Assembly (NCBI GenBank): GCA_902786815.1
Contig: CADADV010000002.1
Span: forward strand, 100,252-164,251
Source: an uncultured Eubacteriales bacterium
GTDB lineage: Bacteria; Bacillota; Clostridia; Peptostreptococcales; Anaerovoracaceae
DNA: 64,000 bases
Direction of reading: 5' to 3'
Part shown: one piece after another, positions 58,217 through 64,000 of the stretch
Layout: every line of letters begins with the position of its first letter
Position numbering within the stretch: the first letter of the stretch is position 1
Notes under the pieces: generated by a model
Database searches by the model: none
Told to the model about the DNA's origin: nothing
What the model saw: only the letters and a program-made list of their open reading frames with translations
Made by a program: the position numbers and the translations under genes

Positions 58217-60514
58217 CTACTCCGCGTCTATATCAAAAAACTTCTTCAGTCTCCAGGCCAGCCCGGAATACCGCTGGCTGATCCTGTTGTTGTCCACCAT
58301 GGCGTTCATCTTGTCTTCGGAACCGACGAGCACGACGATCTGCTTGCCGCGTGTCACGCCGGTGTAGAGCAGATTGCGCGTGGCGAGGATCGGCGGGAAC
58401 CAGCTCATGGGCATAACCACGATCGGGAACTCGCTGCCCTGGCTCTTGTGCACGGTGATGGCGTAGGCCAGTTCCAGTTCGTCCAGCTGGCTGAAGGTGT
58501 AGGTCACGTAGCGGACATCGTCGAACACGACGATCACCTCGTTGAACTCTGTGTCGATGGTCCGGATGAATCCCACGTCGCCGTTGAACACGCCCTCGCC
58601 GTCCGTGAAGTCCTCGTGGTTCTTCCAGGACAGTTCGTAGTTGTTCCTGATCTGCATGACCTTGTCGCCCTCGCGGAACAGTTTCTCACCGTATGTCTTC
58701 TCCATCTTCTCCGGATTGCCGAAGGCATCATAGGTCTGCGGATTCAGGATCTGCTGAAGTTCCTTGTTCAGATTGATGCAGCCGATCGTCCCTTTGCGGA
58801 CGGGCGTCAGCACCTGAATGTCACGGACAGACTTCAGGCCTCCCGGAACAAGATCCGCATAGTAACCCGGCAGACGTGTCAGGCAAAGTTCCTTGATGGT
58901 TTCCAGCATCGCTTTCTCACCCTGGCAGCGCAGCAGGAAGAAGTCCTTGTCTTTGGCGTTGCAGTCGGGATACTCTCCCTTGTTGATCCGATGGGCGTTG
59001 ACGACGATCATGCTCTCGCCGGCCTGACGGAAGATCTGATTCAGCTTCGTGCAGTGGACGTACTCACTGGCGATGATGTCACGCAGGACGTTTCCCGCGC
59101 CGACGGACGGCAGCTGGTCATCATCCCCCACGATGATGAACCGGCTTCCCGGAAGGATGGCGTTCACCAGTCCGTTCATGAGCATCAGATCGATCATGGA
59201 CGCCTCATCCACGATGACGGCGTCATACTCCAGCGGGTTCTCGGCGTTGCGCCCGAACTGCCCGCGGCTGTGTCCTTCCCCGCCGCTTTCAAAAAACGAG
59301 TATTCCAGCAGGCGGTGAATGGTCGACGCGGGGTGGCCGCTCGTTTCAGTGATGCGCTTGGCGGCTCTGCCTGTCGGCGCCGCGATGGCCGTCTTCAGCC
59401 CGCTGTCTTCCAGTATATTGATGATGGAATTGATAATCGTAGTTTTGCCGGTTCCCGGGCCGCCTGTGATGACGGACACGCCTTCGCCCAGACAGTTCTT
59501 GACTGCGCGCTTCTGCTGCTCGCTCAGCTCGATCCCGGTCGAGACCTCTGTACGTTCGATGAGAACTTCCGGGCTGCCCTGGATCGGTTTCAGATCCGCG
59601 TGCACGAGCGCGCGCAGCCGCCCGGCTACATTCTGTTCCGCCATGTAATAGGCCGCCAGATAGGCGACTTTCTGCCCTTCGATCACGTCCATAAACACAT
59701 CGCCGAATACTGCCATCTGCGCGATGTAATCCGCGATGAGTTCCCGCGGCTGTTCCAGCAGAACGCCGGCCTTTTCACAGAGCACTGCCTCCGGCAGATA
59801 GGTGTTGCCTTCTCCGGCAAACCAGCTGAGTGTAAACTTGATGCCGCTCTTGATGCGGAACGGATCGTCCGGCGCGACGCCGATCTTGCCCGCGATGGCG
59901 TCGGCTTTTTTGAATCCGATGCCAAAGACTTCGTCCGTCAGGCGGTACGGATTCTCCATGACTTTTTCTACGGTCTCGCCGCCGTAGGCCTCGTACAGCT
60001 TCATGGTCTGCGATGCGGTGATCCCGTATTGTTGCAGGCTCATGGATACCCTGGCAAACTCCCGGTGCAACGCAAAAGCCTCCGAGATCCGCTGGGCAAC
60101 TTTGTCGCCGATCCCCGGGATCTGCTTCAGCTTTTCCGGGTGGTTCTCGATGATGTCGAAGGTGTCCTCCCCGAATTTTGCCACGATGGCGGCGGCCGTT
60201 TTTTTGCCGACGCCTTTGATCGTTCCTGAGGAGAGGAAGTCTTTGATGCCCTGTTTTGTCGAGGGGATCGTCTCCTCCCAGGTGCTCACTTTGAGCTGCT
60301 CGCCGTATCTGGGGTCATCCACGAACACGCCCTGGATCTTATAGCTTTTGCCTGAGGCCGCGCCGGGGATCGTGCCGACGATGGTGAAGTAATCTTCCGC
60401 CTCTTCTCCGGACTCATCGCGCGCCAGCTCAAAAACGGCTACAGTGTAGCCGTTTTCTTTGTTATGAAATATCATCTCGGCGATCACGCCTTCGTATTCT
60501 TTTATCTCACCCAT
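58217..60514 (-). CDS. recD2: RecD2-type DNA helicase
   Basis: A 5'-3' DNA helicase of the RecD2 family, acting in repair and replication-stress responses without RecBC. The 765-residue protein has an N-terminal OB-like domain and a helix-hairpin-helix (about 85-160: GVGKKTAAAIVAKFGEDTF, PGIGDKVAQRISEAF). The SF1B core has Walker A VITGGPGTGKTTIINSI and Walker B VIVDEASMIDL. A C-terminal motif reads AITVHKSQGSEFPIV, followed by NLLYTGVTRGKQIV. Length matches the family (about 740-800). The start overlaps the CCA-like gene by 13 bp. Confidence 0.93.
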   Translation of the reverse strand: MGEIKEYEGVIAEMIFHNKENGYTVAVFELARDESGEEAEDYFTIVGTIPGAASGKSYKIQGVFVDDPRYGEQLKVSTWEETIPSTKQGIKDFLSSGTIKGVGKKTAAAIVAKFGEDTFDIIENHPEKLKQIPGIGDKVAQRISEAFALHREFARVSMSLQQYGITASQTMKLYEAYGGETVEKVMENPYRLTDEVFGIGFKKADAIAGKIGVAPDDPFRIKSGIKFTLSWFAGEGNTYLPEAVLCEKAGVLLEQPRELIADYIAQMAVFGDVFMDVIEGQKVAYLAAYYMAEQNVAGRLRALVHADLKPIQGSPEVLIERTEVSTGIELSEQQKRAVKNCLGEGVSVITGGPGTGKTTIINSIINILEDSGLKTAIAAPTGRAAKRITETSGHPASTIHRLLEYSFFESGGEGHSRGQFGRNAENPLEYDAVIVDEASMIDLMLMNGLVNAILPGSRFIIVGDDDQLPSVGAGNVLRDIIASEYVHCTKLNQIFRQAGESMIVVNAHRINKGEYPDCNAKDKDFFLLRCQGEKAMLETIKELCLTRLPGYYADLVPGGLKSVRDIQVLTPVRKGTIGCINLNKELQQILNPQTYDAFGNPEKMEKTYGEKLFREGDKVMQIRNNYELSWKNHEDFTDGEGVFNGDVGFIRTIDTEFNEVIVVFDDVRYVTYTFSQLDELELAYAITVHKSQGSEFPIVVMPMSWFPPILATRNLLYTGVTRGKQIVVLVGSEDKMNAMVDNNRISQRYSGLAWRLKKFFDIDAE

Positions 60515-61767
60515 TTAACATCCCTGAATGTCCTGCGCAGGCGGCTCTTGTTGAACGCCCTCGCGAACTTGAGCAGTTTATCCCTTTCGTTGTTTGACAC
60601 ATCTCTGTGCAGCGGCGTCAGCAAGAGCTCCAACAGATACTGCGCTCTCTCCGGATCGTCCGTGATGCCGGCTTCGATGATGTCGTCCGCATCGATGACC
60701 ATGTCCTCGATGAAGATCGGCTGGTGCTGGTGCAGGATCACCTTGATGATCTCGTCACGGGCGAACTGCTGCATATTGTCCAGCTCATATACGATGTTCT
60801 GCGCCTTCAGCATCTTGTCGTAGAAGTTGTATTTCTTCCATCCCATGCTGGCGATGAAGTCCTTGAGCTGCTCTTCGTTCTTGCAGAAGTACAGCTTCGG
60901 GCAGAGGCGCTTGGCCTCTTCCAGATAGTCCAGCGTCTCCTCTTCCTGCGGCAGATAGTGCAGCGCCTTCTTGTAGTTTTTATCGAACACCAGATAGAAC
61001 AGTCCCATTCTCCTGAGCGGGATCGGCTTGGTCTTGCCGATGTTCTCGGACAGCTTGTCGTACTCCTTGCGCTCGCGGGGAACGGAAGATTTTCCCTCCG
61101 GTCCGATGATGGCTTCGAGCAGATCCAGGCCCTTCAGCATCTTCAGGAACTTGCCGGCGTAAGGTCCCGTGATCGCGATCGTGAATTCGTTCAGGATCAG
61201 TTCCTTGTCGACGATGCTGATCAGTTCTTTGTTGGACTTGATCGCTTCATAGATGTCTCTGTTCAGGTCGAAATCATACAGACCGACATAACGCAAAGCC
61301 TTCCACGCCAGTTCGGGATGCTTTTTCATTTTCTCCCTGATGTCTCCCACCGGCTTGAGGAGCTTTTGCTTCATGTCTTTGCGGCCGCCGTACGGGTCGA
61401 CGATCGATCCGTTGGCGTGCTCCCCGGTCGCCTCGCAGGTGAAATCGTAGATGGCCAGCTGCTCCTCGATGGGTCCCTGCAGTGTGATCAGGTCTGCGAT
61501 CACGCCGTCGAAGTGATCCGCCTCATTGACGTGCTGGGATTCTACGAATTCCGTGTAGTCCAGGCGCGTGGTCCGCTTGCCGATCGGCTCCCCGTCCGGG
61601 AACATCTCGCGGATCTGCTCCTGGGAGCATTCCGTATACAGGTCCCAGTCCAAAGGCTGCTCCCCCATGACGGATCCGGTGATGCACTCTCCCGCATATA
61701 TCACATCCTTACCGATCCTGTCGAATTTCTTGATTATCTCATTGATTTCATCGGGTCTTTTAATCAT
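60502..61767 (-). CDS. divergent CCA-adding/poly(A)-polymerase-like nucleotidyltransferase
   Basis: A 421-residue protein with the class II tRNA nucleotidyltransferase layout. The head nucleotidyltransferase core is reduced: VIYAGECITGSVMGEQPLDWDLYTECS stands where GGxVRDxLLGxxxxDxD is usual, retaining the DxD pair (DWD) but not the usual Gly-Gly-x-Val-Arg. The second conserved Asp region may be ADLITLQGPIEEQLAIYDFTCEA, then VDPYGGRKDMKQKLLKPVGD, like the DPFGGxxDL motif of CCA enzymes. The long helical C-terminus has no HD motif. It may add CCA or another nucleotide, or be a specialised paralogue. It sits between the YhaM-like exonuclease and recD2. Confidence 0.62.
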   Translation of the reverse strand: MIKRPDEINEIIKKFDRIGKDVIYAGECITGSVMGEQPLDWDLYTECSQEQIREMFPDGEPIGKRTTRLDYTEFVESQHVNEADHFDGVIADLITLQGPIEEQLAIYDFTCEATGEHANGSIVDPYGGRKDMKQKLLKPVGDIREKMKKHPELAWKALRYVGLYDFDLNRDIYEAIKSNKELISIVDKELILNEFTIAITGPYAGKFLKMLKGLDLLEAIIGPEGKSSVPRERKEYDKLSENIGKTKPIPLRRMGLFYLVFDKNYKKALHYLPQEEETLDYLEEAKRLCPKLYFCKNEEQLKDFIASMGWKKYNFYDKMLKAQNIVYELDNMQQFARDEIIKVILHQHQPIFIEDMVIDADDIIEAGITDDPERAQYLLELLLTPLHRDVSNNERDKLLKFARAFNKSRLRRTFRDVKWVR

Positions 61768-61775
61768 CTATCCTT

Positions 61776-62735
61776 TCATCCTTTCCTGTGGTAAATCGTC
61801 CTGTTGTCCAGGGTCCAGACGCGGTCGCTGAAGTCGCCCGGTTCTGCTTTATTGACAGCTTCCTCCATATCGAACATCTTCGCGTCGATCATGTCCAGAT
61901 AATGGAGCATCTCCGCCTCCGGGAACAGCGGCCTGATCGGGCTGCCGAAGTCCGGCTGGTAATGATGGGAGATGATCATGTGCTCCAGCATGATCCGCTT
62001 CTCGTCGTCCATGCCCATTTCGGTGCAGTACTTCTCCAGTTCGCGCACTCCCAGGACCAGATGCCCCAGCATCTTGCCTTCAAAGGAGTACCCGGGAGAT
62101 ATTCCAAGCTCATTGGACATGATCTCTGTCATCTTCTCGATATCGTGGAGGATGACGCCCGTCATCAGCAGATCCTTGTCCAGATTCGTATAGACCTCGC
62201 AGGCCTTCTCGCCCAGCATGAGCATGCGCTTGACGTGCCACAGCAGACCTGCCATTTCCGCATGGTGGTTCTTCGCGGCGGCCGGATAATACATGAGCTT
62301 ATCCTTATGCTCCTCCAGCACCTTCACGCAAAGGCTCCGCAGCTGGCTGTCCGCAATGCTGTTTGCCTTGCCGAGGATGTATCCGTACATATCCTCCGGC
62401 TTTTCGGGAGCGGCCTTGACGAAATCCGATATGTCCAGATTGTCCTCTGCTCCGGTCAGTCTGATGCGGGAGATCCGCAGCTGCTTCATACTGTTCCATT
62501 CCGTGACCAGCGCGCGGACTTTGATGATGTTTCCTTCTTTGATCCGCTCCAGACCCGGGATCTCTTCGTCTGCGATATCCCACTTCTTGCCGTTGATCTC
62601 CCCGCTGCTGTCGCAAAGCAAAAGATCCAGGTATGTCTTTCTGTTCGATCCTACTTTCAGCGCAACTGACTTGACCATAAAGTAGGATGTGATTTCATCG
62701 TTCGTCTTCAGGTTGCTAATAAAACAGTCTTTCAT
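61776..62735 (-). CDS. YhaM-family 3'-5' exonuclease (OB-fold plus HD domain)
   Basis: Matches the YhaM/CBF1-type exoribonuclease in architecture. An N-terminal OB nucleic-acid-binding domain (about 10-100; TYLDLLLCDSSGEINGKKWD, GNIIKVRALVTEW) precedes an HD phosphohydrolase domain (about 155-290; His in GLLWHVKRM, HD in GVILHDIEKMTEI, SHHYQ later). Slightly longer tail than usual. Degrades RNA and DNA 3' ends with metal dependence in the family. Followed after 8 bp by the CCA-like gene; the pair may form a 3'-end processing unit (inference). Confidence 0.88.
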   Translation of the reverse strand: MKDCFISNLKTNDEITSYFMVKSVALKVGSNRKTYLDLLLCDSSGEINGKKWDIADEEIPGLERIKEGNIIKVRALVTEWNSMKQLRISRIRLTGAEDNLDISDFVKAAPEKPEDMYGYILGKANSIADSQLRSLCVKVLEEHKDKLMYYPAAAKNHHAEMAGLLWHVKRMLMLGEKACEVYTNLDKDLLMTGVILHDIEKMTEIMSNELGISPGYSFEGKMLGHLVLGVRELEKYCTEMGMDDEKRIMLEHMIISHHYQPDFGSPIRPLFPEAEMLHYLDMIDAKMFDMEEAVNKAEPGDFSDRVWTLDNRTIYHRKG

Positions 62736-62837
62736 GTTCTGTCCTTTCTCAAATCCCCTTACCTCTCATGTTTCTTTACCCCGTGCGCGGCATTTGAGGC
62801 GCCTTTCGGGCGCTTTCCGCGCACCGCTATTTTACCA

Positions 62838-62866
62838 TAAAAAAGACGGCCTATAAAGACCGTCTT
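62838..62866 (-). terminator. rho-independent terminator of tuf
   Basis: AAGACGG/CCGTCTT stem followed by TTTTTT on the minus strand, 36 bp beyond the tuf stop. Confidence 0.85.
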
Positions 62867-62902
62867 TGGAATTTTTTGTAATTTCCGGTTGTATCAATAT
62901 GA

Positions 62903-63999
62903 TTATTCGATAACCTCTGTTACAACGCCGGATCCTACTGTTCTTCCGCCTTCTCTGATAGCGAATCTCAGTCCTTCTTCGATAGCGATCGGGGTGATCA
63001 GCTTGATCGTCATGGTGATGTTGTCACCAGGCATGCACATCTCTACGCCTTCCGGCAGTGTCAGGTCGCCGGTTACGTCTGTTGTTCTGAAGTAGAACTG
63101 CGGTCTGTAGCCGTTGAAGAACGGTGTGTGACGGCCGCCTTCTTCCTTCTTCAGTACGTATACTTCGCCTTTGAACTCTGTATGCGGATGGATCGTTCCC
63201 GGATGAGCCAGTACCTGGCCTCTTTCGATCTCTGTTCTCTGTACGCCTCTCAGCAGTGCGCCGATGTTGTCACCAGTCTGTGCCTGGTCAAGCAGCTTTC
63301 TGAACATCTCTACGCCTGTTACGACGACTTTTCTCTTCTCTTCTGTCAGTCCTACGATCTCTACTTCTTCGCCGACCTTCAGTGTTCCTCTCTCTACTCT
63401 TCCTGTCGCTACTGTTCCGCGGCCTGTGATCGAGAATACGTCCTCTACCGGCATCAGGAATGGCTTCTCTGTGTCTCTTTCCGGTTCCGGAATGTATGTG
63501 TCTACTGCTTCCATCAGCTCGATGATCTTGTCTGCCCATGGGCCTGTCGGGTCTTCCAGTGCCATCAGTGCAGATCCCTTGATGATCGGTGTGTCGTCTC
63601 CCGGGAATTCGTACTCGTCCAGCAGCTCTCTGACTTCCATCTCTACCAGCTCAAGCAGCTCCTCGTCGTCTACCATGTCGCACTTGTTCAGGAATACGAT
63701 GATGTATGGTACGCCTACCTGTCTTGACAGCAGGATGTGCTCTCTTGTCTGCGGCATCGGGCCGTCTGTTGCTGCTACTACCAGGATCGCTCCGTCCATC
63801 TGAGCTGCTCCTTGATTCCTCTTTCCTTCTCTTCCGGCGCCTTGTCGATCTCGTCGAATGCTACGTCGCCGCCCAGTCCGTACTTTCTGTTCAGTACGCT
63901 TGTGATTGCAGCTGTCAGCGTTGTCTTGCCGTGGTCAACGTGACCGATCGTTCCGATGTTGATGTGTGGCTTAGTTCTTTCGAATTTTTCTTTTGCCAT
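62903..63999 (-). pseudogene. tuf: elongation factor Tu, disrupted by an internal deletion
   Basis: EF-Tu is otherwise well conserved: the G1 loop GHVDHGKTT near the N-terminus, NKCD (G4), GSAL (G5), domain 2 and domain 3 through VTEVIE. But KERGI (minus strand, near 63825) is joined almost directly to GAAQMDG. About 97 nt are missing, including the switch I end and the G3 motif DCPGH, and the frame shifts. The 5' part therefore ends as [11 protein letters not shown] and stops at 63778, while the 3' part is open from 62903 to 63799. The junction lies at about 63810-63825, next to an ATCA microhomology. It is either a true pseudogene beside another intact tuf or an assembly join across two tuf copies. 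Confidence 0.85.
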
Positions 64000-64000
64000 T

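Noticed and set aside
58193-60229. 678-codon plus-strand ORF
   Set aside because: Antisense shadow of recD2; the minus-strand protein has clear helicase motifs.

Overview
The window is GC-rich bacterial chromosome with tightly packed genes. It fits a member of the Bacillota, most likely an anaerobic Clostridia-type lineage. The support is: a meso-diaminopimelate route to peptidoglycan (DapA, DapB, diaminopimelate dehydrogenase, and MurE with the DNPR signature), the cdaA-cdaR-glmM-glmS operon, long-form HPF, ComFC/RecD2/YhaM, an RsgI-like sigma/anti-sigma pair, strong GGAGG ribosome binding sites, and several secreted lysine-rich Ig/FnIII proteins. Genus cannot be fixed from the sequence alone. 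No prophage, transposase, rRNA, tRNA or CRISPR array was seen.

Layout. 0.1-3.9 kb: an NSS-family sodium symporter, Ddh, and an AT-richer membrane acyltransferase. 3.9-10.0 kb: a minus-strand catabolic operon (class III aminotransferase, double-domain class II aldolase, TetR regulator, FGGY kinase, MFS transporter) read from one strong promoter whose start is covered by a perfect 14-bp-arm palindrome. 10.1-16.5 kb: lysS (fused to a tRNA-binding domain), greA, a secreted transglutaminase-like protein co-transcribed with homoserine dehydrogenase, and a PLP amino-acid racemase. 16.5-17.8 kb: a large inverted repeat followed by an orphan PD-(D/E)XK-like ORF. 18-27.4 kb: a C_GCAxxG_C_C protein, an FAD oxidoreductase, murE, a three-gene sigma/anti-sigma/PepSY operon, dapA-dapB and a secreted protein. 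27.5-36.3 kb: a DUF1292 protein, a YgjV-like protein, uvrC, a D,D-carboxypeptidase, divergent serC/serA, a palindrome-rich spacer and nth. 36.6-43.2 kb: an NCS1 permease with dihydropyrimidinase, gltX and ahcY. 43.4-51.8 kb: an amino-sugar operon (nahK-like, ROK, nagA) beside cdaA-cdaR-glmM-glmS. 52-57 kb: hpf, a secreted protein, a structured RNA locus, an ArsC/Spx-like protein, a paired SMR pump and comFC. 57-64 kb: a secreted amidase, recD2, a divergent CCA-adding-like enzyme, a YhaM-like HD protein and a broken tuf.

Much of the content serves cell-wall supply. Lysine/DAP genes feed MurE, amino-sugar genes meet GlmS/GlmM, and c-di-AMP synthesis is encoded with them. A carboxypeptidase and a secreted amidase act on the finished wall.

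Three window-wide observations stand out. (1) The octamer GCAAAAGC/GCTTTTGC occurs at least 32 times, on both strands, in several reading frames and in spacers, where about two would be expected. (2) At least seven conserved enzymes (MurE, UvrC, Nth, GltX, NagA, the ROK protein, the NahK-like kinase) carry Gly/Ala/Asp/Pro-rich in-frame insertions in places where I expect surface loops. (3) A minus-strand structured RNA locus lies between comFC and hpf, the typical location of the raiA-motif RNA.
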